DNA of 25,178 bases from Ferruginibacter sp. (GTDB lineage: Bacteria > Bacteroidota > Bacteroidia > Chitinophagales > Chitinophagaceae), in the NCBI GenBank assembly GCA_018057635.1, contig JAGPDJ010000003.1:1-25178 (forward strand), written 5' to 3'. Made by a program: the position numbers and the translations under genes. How positions within the stretch are numbered: position 1 is the stretch's first letter; every line of letters begins with the position of its first letter. A model generated the notes under the pieces. It was not told the DNA's origin. It saw only the letters and a program-made list of their open reading frames with translations, and did no database searches. Shown here piece after piece: positions 1 through 8,060 of the stretch.

Positions 1-720
1 TTTTACCGGAGCAGAATAAAAGTTATTAAAACAAGAGAAAAACAAAAAAATATTCAACAATCAAAAATAAAAGAACTGGAACAAACTGCCCTGCGTTCTC
101 AGATGAATCCGCATTTTATTTTTAACTGCTTGACTTCAATACAGCAACAGATAATCAGTGGTAATACAACCGATGCGAACGAACACCTGGTAAAATTTGC
201 CAGGCTGATACGTAAAACACTTGAAATTTCTTCACGGCCCTATATTAGCATATTTGAAGAAAAGGAATACCTGGCTGAATATTTATACCTGGAGCAACTG
301 AGGTTACCGGGGCATTTTGAGTTTACTATAGATATTGCCGGTGATATAGATGTAAGTAAAACAGAAATCCCCAATATGATGTTACAACCCATAGTTGAAA
401 ATTGTATCAGGCACGGTATCAAAGAACTTGTAGGTAAAAAAGGAATGATTAACATATCGCTGTTAAAACAAGGTGATTTTATCATTTGCAGTATTACTGA
501 TAATGGCGCAGGGAGAAAAAATATAAGGAACAATCAGGTGAATTCAATTGAAAAACAAAAGAGTTATGGTTTGGATATTGTACGTAAGCGATTGGAATTA
601 CTCACTGAAAAAATTAATGCGGACTATTGTATTGAAATAAAAGATTTAATAAATACAGATGGTTCGGCAGCCGGAACACAGGTTGTTATACAATTACCTT
701 TTAAATTAAGCAATTCATGA
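1..720 (+). CDS. LytS-family sensor histidine kinase, C-terminal part (5' end outside window)
   Basis: The reading frame is open from base 1, so the gene begins upstream and about 239 residues are visible. The first residues (FYRSRIK) look like the cytoplasmic edge of a membrane helix, followed by a charged linker. The His_kinase motif QMNPHFIFN follows; its phospho-acceptor histidine is codon 112-114. The ATPase part shows the N box (PIVENCIRHGI), a DNGAG G1 box and a GLDIVRKRLELL G2 region. It should autophosphorylate and pass phosphate to the regulator whose ATG overlaps its stop (ATGA). The sensory domain is not visible, so the signal is unknown. Family assignment is firm from these motifs. 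Confidence 0.93.
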   Translation, partial: FYRSRIKVIKTREKQKNIQQSKIKELEQTALRSQMNPHFIFNCLTSIQQQIISGNTTDANEHLVKFARLIRKTLEISSRPYISIFEEKEYLAEYLYLEQLRLPGHFEFTIDIAGDIDVSKTEIPNMMLQPIVENCIRHGIKELVGKKGMINISLLKQGDFIICSITDNGAGRKNIRNNQVNSIEKQKSYGLDIVRKRLELLTEKINADYCIEIKDLINTDGSAAGTQVVIQLPFKLSNS

Positions 721-1466
721 TAAGAGCGGTACATATAGAAGATGAACCAAGAAATATTGAACTACTTGAAAGTTTGTTAAAAATGCATTTTTCCGAAACT
801 ATAATCCTGGACGGAAGTGCAAGAAGCATAAGTGATGCTGTTGCACTTATAAAAAATAAGAAACCACAATTAGTATACCTTGATATTGAATTAAACCAGG
901 GTAATGCTTTTGAATTGCTTGAACAAATTAATGATTTAACTTTTGAGGTGATATTTATTACAGCATATAATGAATATGCTGTAAAAGCATTTCGGATAAA
1001 TGCTGTGGACTACCTTTTGAAACCAATTAGTATTCTTGAATTGAAAGAGGCAACTGCCAAAGCTATTCATAAAATAAATAACTCTTTATCCGGGAATGAA
1101 AACCTGCGGAATGTAATAAAGCAGTTTAAAACAGAAATCGGAGCTAAAAAAATAGGAATACCGGTTAGCGATGGCCTGCTTTTTATTAATAGCGAAGATA
1201 TTACTCATATAGGAGCCAAAGGGAGTTATAGTATTATGTATCTTTCTAATGGCAAACACATAACCTGCACAAAAAACCTGAAATCTATAGAACACATACT
1301 TCCAGATAATTTATTTCTGAGAGTTCATCATTCATGGATGGTTAATTTAAAGTACCTGAAAAAATATTTCAGGGGTAAGAACGGTTATATTGAGATGGAG
1401 AACGGAACAACGGTACCTGTTTCAATCAGAAAAAAAGGCAGATTTCTTCATTTTTTGCCTGATTAA
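717..1466 (+). CDS. LytTR-family response regulator
   Basis: This 249-residue protein has an N-terminal receiver domain (about 1-120) with acidic residues E8, D9 and E10, the likely phospho-acceptor D56 in VYLDIEL, and a conserved K in YLLKPIS. A C-terminal LytTR DNA-binding domain (about 140-247) includes the FLRVHHSWMVNLKYL core. The start ATG overlaps the stop of the preceding kinase by four bases, so the two are translationally coupled partners. Its DNA targets are not evident in the window: the following gene, pyrH, appears to have its own promoter-like element and an unrelated function. Confidence 0.95.
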   Translation: MIRAVHIEDEPRNIELLESLLKMHFSETIILDGSARSISDAVALIKNKKPQLVYLDIELNQGNAFELLEQINDLTFEVIFITAYNEYAVKAFRINAVDYLLKPISILELKEATAKAIHKINNSLSGNENLRNVIKQFKTEIGAKKIGIPVSDGLLFINSEDITHIGAKGSYSIMYLSNGKHITCTKNLKSIEHILPDNLFLRVHHSWMVNLKYLKKYFRGKNGYIEMENGTTVPVSIRKKGRFLHFLPD

Positions 1467-1556
1467 TTATCAATACTTTCTTTCTCAGAGTTGTATTTTA
1501 TATAATATTTGTAGGAAGACCTGTTAACTCTTAATTCATGTTATTGCTGTTTCCTT

Positions 1557-1564
1557 TATCTTCG
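1557..1564 (+). promoter_or_regulatory. Possible -7 element before pyrH
   Basis: TATCTTCG is one base from the Bacteroidota -7 consensus TAnnTTTG and is 32 bases before the pyrH ATG. No convincing TTTG -33 box lies 18-21 bases upstream, so support is partial. Confidence 0.35.
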
Positions 1565-1596
1565 CAAAAAATTATTAACCGGTCAATTCTATTTAC

Positions 1597-2307
1597 ATGC
1601 TTCCCAAATACAAACGAATTTTATTAAAACTTTCCGGCGAATCACTGATGGGTGATAAAAATTTCGGGATGGACTCAACCGTAATTGCCCAATATGCCCA
1701 GGATATCAAACACATTACCGATATGGGTGTGCAGGTAGCTATTGTTATTGGTGGAGGAAATATTTACAGGGGAATGAATGAAGCCGAAACAGGCATTGAA
1801 AGGGCGCAGGGAGATTATATGGGCATGTTGGCCACCGTAATCAATGGAATGGCATTGCAGGCAGGCCTGGAAAAAGCAGGTGTTTATACCAGGCTTCAAA
1901 GTGCTATAAAAATGGAGCAGATAGCTGAACCTTATATCAGGCGCAGGGCAATGCGCCACCTGGAAAAGGGAAGGGTGGTTATTTTTGGTGCAGGAACCGG
2001 TAATCCGTATTTTACTACAGATACTGCAGGATCATTAAGGGCCATTGAAATTAAGGCAGATGTGATACTGAAAGGAACAAGGGTTGATGGCATCTATTCG
2101 GCAGACCCGGAAAAAGACCCCACCGCAACAAAATTTGAAAAAATACCATTTGCTGAATGCATTTCCAAAAACCTGAAAGTAATGGACATGACTGCATTTA
2201 CACTCTGCATGGAGAATAACCTGCCAATCATTGTTTTTGATATGAATAAACCTGGAAACCTGTTGAGTGTGGTAACCGGAGAGCGTGTAGGCACACTCGT
2301 TAGCTAA
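1597..2307 (+). CDS. pyrH: UMP kinase
   Basis: The product is 236 residues, the usual length of bacterial uridylate kinases of the amino acid kinase fold. It converts UMP to UDP with ATP in pyrimidine nucleotide synthesis in the cytoplasm. Visible marks are KLSGE (11-15) near the nucleotide site, GGGNIYRG (52-59), and the C-terminal half with [24 protein letters not shown] and the [16 protein letters not shown] stretch typical of PyrH. The ATG at 1597 gives the canonical family N-terminus ([15 protein letters not shown]). No ribosomal Shine-Dalgarno site is seen, which is usual for this phylum. It is transcribed alone and ends at a strong terminator. Confidence 0.97.
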   Translation: MLPKYKRILLKLSGESLMGDKNFGMDSTVIAQYAQDIKHITDMGVQVAIVIGGGNIYRGMNEAETGIERAQGDYMGMLATVINGMALQAGLEKAGVYTRLQSAIKMEQIAEPYIRRRAMRHLEKGRVVIFGAGTGNPYFTTDTAGSLRAIEIKADVILKGTRVDGIYSADPEKDPTATKFEKIPFAECISKNLKVMDMTAFTLCMENNLPIIVFDMNKPGNLLSVVTGERVGTLVS

Positions 2308-2330
2308 CGAATATATTTTTGTGATAAAGA

Positions 2331-2360
2331 AAAAGCTGTCTATAGAAAGACAGCTTTTTT
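2331..2360 (+). terminator. Rho-independent terminator after pyrH, probably bidirectional
   Basis: A perfect 10-bp stem (AAAAGCTGTC / GACAGCTTTT) with an 8-nt loop is followed by more T residues on the plus strand. On the minus strand the stem is also followed by a T-rich run (TTTTTCTTT), so it can also close the convergent lipoprotein gene that ends at 2386. Confidence 0.88.
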
Positions 2361-2385
2361 ATTAAAACCCCAAAGTAAAAAACAA

Positions 2386-3372
2386 TTATAATGTATCCAG
2401 GTATGCTTTGATGTTATCAAGTGTTGTTATCACGGGTGTGATCGTTACCGGCATGAAACCTACTGTTCCGGGAACACCGTTGGTTAATGCCAGTTCATGG
2501 CCGAGGAAATAATCATTTCCCTGTTTTGAAATAACAACAACCGTTATGAGCTTGTTTACCGGGAGCCTGCCAGTACTGAATTTTCTGGTTGTTGCATTAC
2601 CATACATTCCAACAACCGAACGTATATCATTAAAAACAGTAAAGGCAATAGAATTGGCATTTGTATAATTATAGGGTAAAATTGTATACACGCTAGTTTG
2701 CTGTATACCGGAAGTATCGTAAAAATAATCGCAATTGATCCAGCGCAAAGTGTTGGTGCTTACCTGGTATGACTGGTTCAATACACTTACGTTGTTAAAT
2801 GCTGTATCCTGGTTTTGCAACCAGTTGAATGAAACCGGATTGCTTTCATCTCCATCAAATTTTTTCATCAGGGATGAAGGAGCAGGGTCGGGGAATCTTG
2901 CAATGATGTTATTTTGCTGTGTTACTTTCAGTTCATTGCCGTCTTTTAGTAAGCGTATAAAAAAAGCGCCACCGGATACCAGCATCCTTCCATTGGAAAT
3001 AGTGGGTATTCCCATTCTGATGTAATCTCCTTTCTTTTTTATTAAATGAGATTCCAAAGTTATATTTCCTGTTACGGGTATATTGTTTAACGAGCTAAGA
3101 GCACCTGCCGGAATTGCTAATTGAAGATCTGAACCGGTTAGGTAGGTTGTAGAAGAATTGGTCAATACCAGGCTGTCTTTGCGAGTATCCAGTAATAACC
3201 TTGCCTTAAGGTCGTTTACAGGCATTGTATTGTTAATAATATTATACCAGGTGCTATCAGGCCCGGATGTGGGATCAGGTATAAACTCATCCAGGTCTTT
3301 CTGGCAAGAACCCAAAAAGATGGCCGAAATAAGTAAATAAAAAAGTAATATATTTTGCTTCATAAATTTCAT
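2386..3372 (-). CDS. Lipoprotein of unknown function
   Basis: The 328-residue product starts with a type II signal peptide: MKFMKQN, a hydrophobic core, then the lipobox LGSC with the lipidated Cys at position 23. It should be exported and anchored in the envelope. The acidic stretch after Cys (QKDLDEF) may act as a surface-export signal. The rest is Ser/Thr/Asn-rich and predicted to be beta-rich, with no motif I recognise. It follows the sigma factor and beta-barrel genes on the same strand (57-nt gap), so it may be part of that operon and depend on the same ECF sigma factor. Function is not assigned. Confidence 0.85.
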   Translation of the reverse strand: MKFMKQNILLFYLLISAIFLGSCQKDLDEFIPDPTSGPDSTWYNIINNTMPVNDLKARLLLDTRKDSLVLTNSSTTYLTGSDLQLAIPAGALSSLNNIPVTGNITLESHLIKKKGDYIRMGIPTISNGRMLVSGGAFFIRLLKDGNELKVTQQNNIIARFPDPAPSSLMKKFDGDESNPVSFNWLQNQDTAFNNVSVLNQSYQVSTNTLRWINCDYFYDTSGIQQTSVYTILPYNYTNANSIAFTVFNDIRSVVGMYGNATTRKFSTGRLPVNKLITVVVISKQGNDYFLGHELALTNGVPGTVGFMPVTITPVITTLDNIKAYLDTL

Positions 3373-3429
3373 TTTATCAGGCGCTCATTTTTTTTAAGAT
3401 GCTTATGGTTAAGTTTTTGTTGCCTGGTT

Positions 3430-4866
3430 TTAAAAATCAAGCCGTAAGCCTAATCTTAATCCTGTGGTTGTATATTTTTGTTTTAATGTAAGATCAGCTT
3501 TACTTGCCGGTGAAAAATTATAACGGAAATAGGGTTCAGCCAGCAGGTGTAACCGGGTTGTTAATTTGTAGTAAACAGATATAGCACCTATAAATCCAAT
3601 ACCCATATTGGTTTTAAACTGGTATGGTGAAGTGTTGTTACCGGTTGTAATATTCACCGGTTTATATGCAGTATCCAGCACATCACCTTTTTGCCAGCTA
3701 TAGAGGTTTACGATTGCACCAGCATTAAAATTTACATGCAGCCTGCTGTTGCCCATTTCGTAGCCTATCATTAACGGAATGTCAAGCGTTCTGAATTTAT
3801 TGAATGTGGTTTTATAGCGTGTACCCGAAGTAGTGAAACTTCCTGTTGTATCGCCATTGCTGTTGGTTATATAGACCACCTGTATGATATTACCTTCAGC
3901 ATATTTGAATTTTTCATTTATCTGGCTGTAATTGATGCCGGTACGGAAACTCATGCCATTGTTGAAAACTTTAGTGTACCGAATGCCTGTGCTGAATGCA
4001 GATGTGAACCGGGAACTTTCTTTTCTTTTTTGCAGGTAAGCTGAATTAGCGGTGTCGGTTATATTCCTAAAAGCATAATCGGGACCGGCATATATTTCAA
4101 AATACCGTTTATTACCCGCTGTATTTTTTTCAGATTCGGGGCAGGGGATATTAACATAATTGAAAGTTGGTTTCTTAACAGTTGCCAAATTAAATCTATC
4201 ATGTAGTAACAGATCGGGGTTTAACAATACCTGGTTCAGAATCACATCAATATTATCTGCTGTTTCACTTACAGGAATGACTGCCTCATTATTTTCATCC
4301 TCCGAAACTGGAGTTGCATTTTTTAGTGAGATCAATGATTTGGATTTCTCTTGTCTGTTCTTTTTAAATTTACCAGTCTGTTCTTCGTTGTTGTTTGAAG
4401 AAAATATATGGCTGCTGGTATTGTTTATATTTTGGGGTTTATTATATTTTCCTTCAGTTGTATTGATATCTTTTTCCGGTTTGTTGTTGGTTGCATTCAT
4501 AACCAGGTCGGTTGCTGATTGCTGTTTAACCGGTTGTTCAGCAGTAAGTTTTGTATCCTGGTCCTTACTATTTTCATCATTAACCGAATTATTATTGTTT
4601 GAATTTTTAATAAAAGCATTAGCTGGTTTTGTGCCGGTAAGTAATTTTGTTGAATCATTATGTTGTAACAGAATTACGGATGTACCCAAAATCAGCACAC
4701 CCAGTAAAAGGAATAATCCCTTTCTATATTTTGGATTCAGCCAAAAAGCCACAGGCCGTCTCTTCTCTTTTTTGGCCATAATATTTTCCCAGATATGCGC
4801 CGGCACGTCCGGGTTGTAGTTGCCCAGTTTTTTATTAAAAAAATCATCCAAGGCTGATTTGCTCAT
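3430..4866 (-). CDS. Membrane-anchored protein with C-terminal outer-membrane beta-barrel-like domain, sigma-factor partner
   Basis: The 478-residue product has three parts. Residues 1-48 are soluble and charged (including HIWENIM), as in the cytoplasmic part of anti-sigma-like proteins. A single transmembrane segment covers about 50-67. Residues 70-240 are Asn/Lys/Glu-rich and probably disordered. From about 254 on there are alternating aromatic/glycine beta strands (FEIYAGPDYAF and others), ending GLRLGLRLDF with a terminal Phe as in outer-membrane barrels. The start ATG overlaps the sigma factor stop (ATGA), so translation is coupled. By position and N-terminus I infer regulation of, or by, that sigma factor; the barrel part resembles PorT/OMP-like proteins. 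Which membrane holds it is uncertain. Confidence 0.85.
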   Translation of the reverse strand: MSKSALDDFFNKKLGNYNPDVPAHIWENIMAKKEKRRPVAFWLNPKYRKGLFLLLGVLILGTSVILLQHNDSTKLLTGTKPANAFIKNSNNNNSVNDENSKDQDTKLTAEQPVKQQSATDLVMNATNNKPEKDINTTEGKYNKPQNINNTSSHIFSSNNNEEQTGKFKKNRQEKSKSLISLKNATPVSEDENNEAVIPVSETADNIDVILNQVLLNPDLLLHDRFNLATVKKPTFNYVNIPCPESEKNTAGNKRYFEIYAGPDYAFRNITDTANSAYLQKRKESSRFTSAFSTGIRYTKVFNNGMSFRTGINYSQINEKFKYAEGNIIQVVYITNSNGDTTGSFTTSGTRYKTTFNKFRTLDIPLMIGYEMGNSRLHVNFNAGAIVNLYSWQKGDVLDTAYKPVNITTGNNTSPYQFKTNMGIGFIGAISVYYKLTTRLHLLAEPYFRYNFSPASKADLTLKQKYTTTGLRLGLRLDF

Positions 4867-5405
4867 ACTGCTACCTTTTGTAATTGTAAAATGTTTTTTT
4901 GAAGCATGGCTCTTGCTTTTACCAATTGGCTCCTGCTAGTTCCCGGTTGAATACCCAGCATTTCTGCAATTTCTTCGTGTTGATATCCCTCAATCACGTA
5001 AAGGTTGAAGATCAGGCGGTAACCATCAGGTAAATTGTTTATCAATGCAAGCAGGTCTTTTTCTGTCAATTGTGAATAGGCTGCCGGATCAACAGGTTTT
5101 TCATGATTTTCATTCATCTCAAAACCGGAAAGTTCTTTGCTATACCTCGCTAAACTGTATTTTTTTAAGGCGGTATTTACAACAATCCTCCTGATCCAGC
5201 CTTCAAAAGAACCTTCAGATTTAAACTGCGAAATCTTATTAAATACTTTGATAAAGGCGTCTTGTAAAATATCTTCTGCATCAAATGAGTTACGGGCATA
5301 TCGCTGACATACGCCCAGCATATGACCAGCGTAACGGTTAAACACTTCCTTTTGACAGGCAGCATTTTCCCTTATACATCCTCTTATAAGTTCATTTTCA
5401 GTCAA
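4863..5405 (-). CDS. ECF-type RNA polymerase sigma factor
   Basis: At 180 residues this has the length of extracytoplasmic-function sigma factors. Region 2 is at about 20-90, with AEDILQDAFIKVFNKI and the GSFEGWIRRIVVNTALKKY segment that binds and melts the -10 region. Region 4 is at about 118-172, with LPDGYRLIFNLYVIEGYQHEEIA and an HTH continuing MLGIQPGTSRSQLVKAR. There is no extra C-terminal domain. It is the first gene of a three-gene set with the anchored barrel protein and a lipoprotein. The usual arrangement is sigma factor plus anti-sigma partner, so it probably transcribes envelope-related genes. Confidence 0.95.
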   Translation of the reverse strand: MTENELIRGCIRENAACQKEVFNRYAGHMLGVCQRYARNSFDAEDILQDAFIKVFNKISQFKSEGSFEGWIRRIVVNTALKKYSLARYSKELSGFEMNENHEKPVDPAAYSQLTEKDLLALINNLPDGYRLIFNLYVIEGYQHEEIAEMLGIQPGTSRSQLVKARAMLQKNILQLQKVAV

Positions 5406-5508
5406 TTTGCTGTAATTAGACCCGCATATTGTTAATTAAAAGATGCTGTTGTTGCTTATTACGCTGCCCTGTTTTATTTAATAATCCTGGATATTTGTCC
5501 GGCAGGTT

Positions 5509-5539
5509 TTTGCCTGGCCTTATAAAATGCTTATTTTAG
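5509..5539 (+). promoter_or_regulatory. Bacteroidota-type promoter of the coiled-coil gene
   Basis: TTTG at 5509-5512 is separated by 19 nt from TATTTTAG at 5532-5539, one base from consensus TAnnTTTG. The ATG follows 20 bases later, leaving a short leader. Confidence 0.6.
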
Positions 5540-5558
5540 AATTATCAACAGTAAAAAT

Positions 5559-6065
5559 ATGCTTTCAAAACTTGACATGCAACAGCTTCAAAGCGAAAAT
5601 GAGTTGCTGAAATTGCAATTAGAAGATATTAACGATATGATTAATATTAGAGAAGAAGAGGTTGGAATATTGAGGAAGAAATCTGCTTACACGGTTTTAT
5701 TGCAAAGTACGCTGGACGGAAACCTGGAACAGATCACACAAATGCAAAACCTGATCGGGGAACAACAAAGAAAATTTGCCGGTTCAGTTAAACGGGAATC
5801 TGCCATGGAAGATGAGATCATTCAGTCTATTGAAATGGAAAAAGCATTTTATACCATCAAGGAAAAATATGAAAGCAGCAAGGCAGCTTTAAAAGACCTT
5901 GACAATGAACTGGCAGAAACAGCATCTTTATACCGCCAGCTGGCGGCTAATATTTCCCGTGTGGCAGAACTGGAAAGCAGCCTGGAAATAATGCAAATGG
6001 AAAATGAACATTTAAAAGAAAAGATAGAACAGCTGACAAAATCGGCCATTATAAACCTGCCCTGA
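5559..6065 (+). CDS. Small soluble coiled-coil protein
   Basis: The 168-residue product has no signal peptide or membrane segment. It is nearly all heptad-patterned helix rich in Glu, Leu, Gln and Lys (for example QLQSENELLKLQLEDIN near the start and ELESSLEIMQMENEHLKEKI near the end). It probably forms a cytoplasmic dimer or scaffold. No catalytic motif is visible and I cannot name a family with confidence. It is alone on its strand between divergent sigma factor and convergent bTHX genes, with its own promoter. The sequence is clean coding sequence with no frameshift. Confidence 0.8.
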   Translation: MLSKLDMQQLQSENELLKLQLEDINDMINIREEEVGILRKKSAYTVLLQSTLDGNLEQITQMQNLIGEQQRKFAGSVKRESAMEDEIIQSIEMEKAFYTIKEKYESSKAALKDLDNELAETASLYRQLAANISRVAELESSLEIMQMENEHLKEKIEQLTKSAIINLP

Positions 6066-6147
6066 AAATTTCTTGCAGAATACTATGATTACCATTGCCA
6101 ATTGATATGTTCCGGGTATATGGCAGGGTTGAATAAAATAGCCTGAT

Positions 6148-6185
6148 TTTTTTAAGTTTACAAATTGCATTGTAAACTTAAAAAA
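6148..6185. repeat. Perfect 16-bp inverted repeat between convergent genes
   Basis: The arms 6148-6163 and 6170-6185 are perfectly complementary around a 6-nt loop (ATTGCA). The outer six pairs are T:A. In both directions the T run is on the 5' side of the stem and the A run on the 3' side. This is the reverse of a normal intrinsic terminator, although it sits where one is expected, between the convergent coiled-coil and bTHX genes. Confidence 0.8.
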
Positions 6186-6193
6186 CAGGACAG

Positions 6194-6328
6194 TTATTTT
6201 GCTTTTTTAGGAGCAGCTTTTTTTGCAGGTGCAGCAGCAGCTTTTGTTGCTGTTTTAGCAGGCCTTGATTTACCAAAGCTTCCCGCAAATATTTTTCCTT
6301 TCTTTGTTTTAATATCTCCACGTCCCAT
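6194..6328 (-). CDS. Small ribosomal subunit protein bTHX
   Basis: This 44-residue basic protein begins MGRGDIKTKKGKIFAGSFGK and continues SRPAK, the signature of the bTHX (Thx) family that stabilises the 30S subunit head. The C-terminal tail is an Ala/Lys/Pro extension (TATKAAAAPAKKAAPKKAK) longer than in the shortest family members. The start at 6328 is fixed by the family N-terminus, and the stop TAA is at 6194-6196. It lies downstream of HU but is separated from it by a terminator, and a TAATTTTG -7 box 25 bases upstream suggests its own transcript. Confidence 0.9.
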   Translation of the reverse strand: MGRGDIKTKKGKIFAGSFGKSRPAKTATKAAAAPAKKAAPKKAK

Positions 6329-6352
6329 AATAATATATTTTTAGTGTTTGTT

Positions 6353-6360
6353 CAAAATTA
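6353..6360 (-). promoter_or_regulatory. -7 element before bTHX
   Basis: On the minus strand this reads TAATTTTG, an exact TAnnTTTG match. No TTTG lies at the -33 spacing, which falls in the HU terminator. Confidence 0.4.
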
Positions 6361-6361
6361 T

Positions 6362-6393
6362 AAAAAAAAGCAAGACCAGCGGCCTTGCTTTTT
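6362..6393 (-). terminator. Rho-independent terminator after HU gene
   Basis: On the minus strand an AAAAAGCAAG / CTTGCTTTTT stem (10 bp, 9-nt loop) is followed by three more T residues. It begins 18 bases after the HU stop codon and separates HU from bTHX. Confidence 0.85.
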
Positions 6394-6411
6394 AAATTCC
6401 TTTTTTGCAAA

Positions 6412-6681
6412 TTAGATCTTTGCAGACAATTCTTTACCTGCTTTAAATTTAGCAACTTTCTTTGCTTTGATTTTTATAACAGCGCCTGTTTGAGGATTAC
6501 GGCCATTACGGGCAGCTCTCTTAGAAACAGAAAAAGTTCCAAAGCCAACCAAAGTTACTTTGTTGCCGCTTTTTAAAGTTTTTGTTACTGCTTCAACGAA
6601 AGAATCTAAAGTAGCGTTTGCCTGTGTTTTTGTGATGCCAGCATCATCAGCAATTTTTGCAATTAATTCAGCTTTGTTCAT
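6412..6681 (-). CDS. HU-family DNA-binding protein
   Basis: At 89 residues this is the standard HU length. [16 protein letters not shown] starts the dimerising helices, [22 protein letters not shown] is the beta-arm base (GFGTF and RxGRNP are family hallmarks), and the end [15 protein letters not shown] is typical. It binds and bends DNA with little sequence preference as part of nucleoid organisation. A near-perfect promoter precedes it and a strong terminator follows, so it is a single-gene transcript, expected to be highly expressed. Confidence 0.97.
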   Translation of the reverse strand: MNKAELIAKIADDAGITKTQANATLDSFVEAVTKTLKSGNKVTLVGFGTFSVSKRAARNGRNPQTGAVIKIKAKKVAKFKAGKELSAKI

Positions 6682-6709
6682 AATTAGGTTTTTGAAATTT
6701 TAAGTGCAA

Positions 6710-6739
6710 CAAATATAGAGGCTTTTTGATTGCAACAAA
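6710..6739 (-). promoter_or_regulatory. Bacteroidota-type promoter of the HU gene
   Basis: On the minus strand TTTG (6739-6736), an 18-nt spacer and TATATTTG (6717-6710) match TTTG-N18-21-TAnnTTTG exactly. The HU ATG at 6681 is 28 bases past the -7 box. Confidence 0.75.
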
Positions 6740-6841
6740 AAATTTTTTTCAAAAAAATTAAATTTGTAAAATGGCTGCAATCCGCAATCCACAAGCTTTT
6801 GCATGAGTTAATCTGAAAAATTGAAGACAGAATTGTTTGAT

Positions 6842-6882
6842 AAAAAATGCTGAAACCCTTTACTGTAAAGGGTTTCAGCATT
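6842..6882 (-). terminator. Rho-independent terminator after the xth-DUF4286 pair
   Basis: A perfect 17-bp stem (6846-6862 with 6866-6882) with a 3-nt loop is followed on the minus strand by a run of six T residues. The rest of the 280-bp stretch between HU and the DUF4286 gene holds no convincing gene. Confidence 0.85.
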
Positions 6883-6963
6883 GTGTCCCTGTAATCCCTT
6901 TGCCCGTGCGGCTTGCAGGCTTTATGTACTTTGGTTTTATTTGGAGTTTTTTGTTTTGCACAA

Positions 6964-7269
6964 TTAGTTAACAACTTGCATCACGGATCGGAAAGCAATG
7001 AATTTATCTCCCCATTTTTCGAAGCTTTTTTGCCTCATGACCCCGGCATATTTTTCAATATACCGGTTGTAGAGCGCCTTGCTTTCTGCAAAATACTGAA
7101 CAGCAAAAGTTGGCCCTTCTGATTCATCTACTTCCAGCAGCCTCATAATACGGGCATTTGTGAAGCACCCGGTTCCGGTAACATCTGTAATATGCTCATC
7201 TTTCAACCAGTTGAGCCATTCCTCAGCGATGGTTTTATCTACTTTTATGGTAACATTATAAATAATCAT
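6964..7269 (-). CDS. DUF4286 family protein
   Basis: The 101-residue product begins MIIYNVTIKVDKTIAEEWLNWL and contains the GCFTNARIMRLLEVDE region and a C-terminal KFIAFRSVMQ, as in Bacteroidota DUF4286 proteins, which look like small dimeric ferredoxin-like folds. It is cytoplasmic, with no signal peptide. It follows xth with a 5-nt gap, so they are co-transcribed, and a terminator closes the unit 80 bases later. The molecular function of the family is unknown, and I do not infer a repair role from co-transcription alone. Confidence 0.88.
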   Translation of the reverse strand: MIIYNVTIKVDKTIAEEWLNWLKDEHITDVTGTGCFTNARIMRLLEVDESEGPTFAVQYFAESKALYNRYIEKYAGVMRQKSFEKWGDKFIAFRSVMQVVN

Positions 7270-7274
7270 ACTGA

Positions 7275-8042
7275 TCAGTCTTTTAATTCAAGATAAACAG
7301 GGCAGTGGTCACTATGTTTTACATCCGGGAAAATATCTGCATCTATGATTTGTGCCCGCAGTGGTTCTGTAACAGTAATATAATCTATACGCCAGCCTTT
7401 ATTGTTTAATCGTACACTTGGGAAACGCTGGCTCCACCAGCTATACCGGTGAGGTTCACTGTGCTTTTCCCGGAATGTATCAACCCATCCGCTTTCCAGG
7501 AACTTAGTCATCCAGTCGCGTTCAGCAGGTAAAAAACCACTGCTGTTTTTATTTCCCCTGGGATCATGAATATCAATCTCCCGGTGAGCAATATTGTAAT
7601 CACCACATAAGATTATTTTTGGATGCTTCTTTTTTAGTTTATTGAGATAACTGATAAATTCATCCAGCCACTTGTATTTGAATTCCTGTCTCAGATCGCC
7701 GCTGGTACCGGAGGGAAAATAGGCATTGATCAATCGTATATTTCCAAAATCAAGCTGTATCACCCGGCCTTCATCATCACTTTCAGAATGGCCGTTGCCC
7801 ACTATAACTTTATCAGGTTTTATTTTGGTAAAAACAGCCACGCCACTGTATCCTTTTTTTTGTGCACTGAACCAATGATGATGAAAACCCAGTTCTTCCA
7901 GTAGTTTTACTTCAATATCAGCATCCGTTGCCTTGGTTTCCTGGAGGCAGATAATATCTGCAGGATTGGTTTTAAGCCAGTCGAGAAATCCTTTTTTGAT
8001 GGCTGCACGAATGCCGTTTACATTGTAGGAAATGATACGCAT
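7275..8042 (-). CDS. xth: Exodeoxyribonuclease III / AP endonuclease
   Basis: Starting at the ATG at 8042 the product is 255 residues and begins MRIISYNVNGIRAA, the canonical family start. The longer frame beginning at 8084 adds 14 unconserved residues and would start upstream of the -7 box, so I reject it. Endonuclease/exonuclease/phosphatase motifs are present: N7, E35 in LQETK, YFPSG, GDYNIAH with the catalytic Asp and Asn, and SDHCPVYLEL near the end with the Asp-His pair. The enzyme cuts DNA at abasic sites and degrades 3' ends in base excision repair. The closest type is the ExoA/XthA branch. Confidence 0.95.
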   Translation of the reverse strand: MRIISYNVNGIRAAIKKGFLDWLKTNPADIICLQETKATDADIEVKLLEELGFHHHWFSAQKKGYSGVAVFTKIKPDKVIVGNGHSESDDEGRVIQLDFGNIRLINAYFPSGTSGDLRQEFKYKWLDEFISYLNKLKKKHPKIILCGDYNIAHREIDIHDPRGNKNSSGFLPAERDWMTKFLESGWVDTFREKHSEPHRYSWWSQRFPSVRLNNKGWRIDYITVTEPLRAQIIDADIFPDVKHSDHCPVYLELKD

Positions 8043-8060
8043 AGTATATTTTTTGTTGGA

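Noticed and set aside
4160..4819. 219-residue plus-strand frame
   Set aside because: It is antisense to the linker of the sigma-partner protein; its Ser/Leu/Phe richness is the mirror of the Asn/Lys/Glu-rich real frame.
6684..6974. 96-residue minus-strand frame between HU and DUF4286 genes
   Set aside because: It contains a perfect 17-bp terminator hairpin and the HU promoter, has no recognisable domain, and overlaps the DUF4286 stop.
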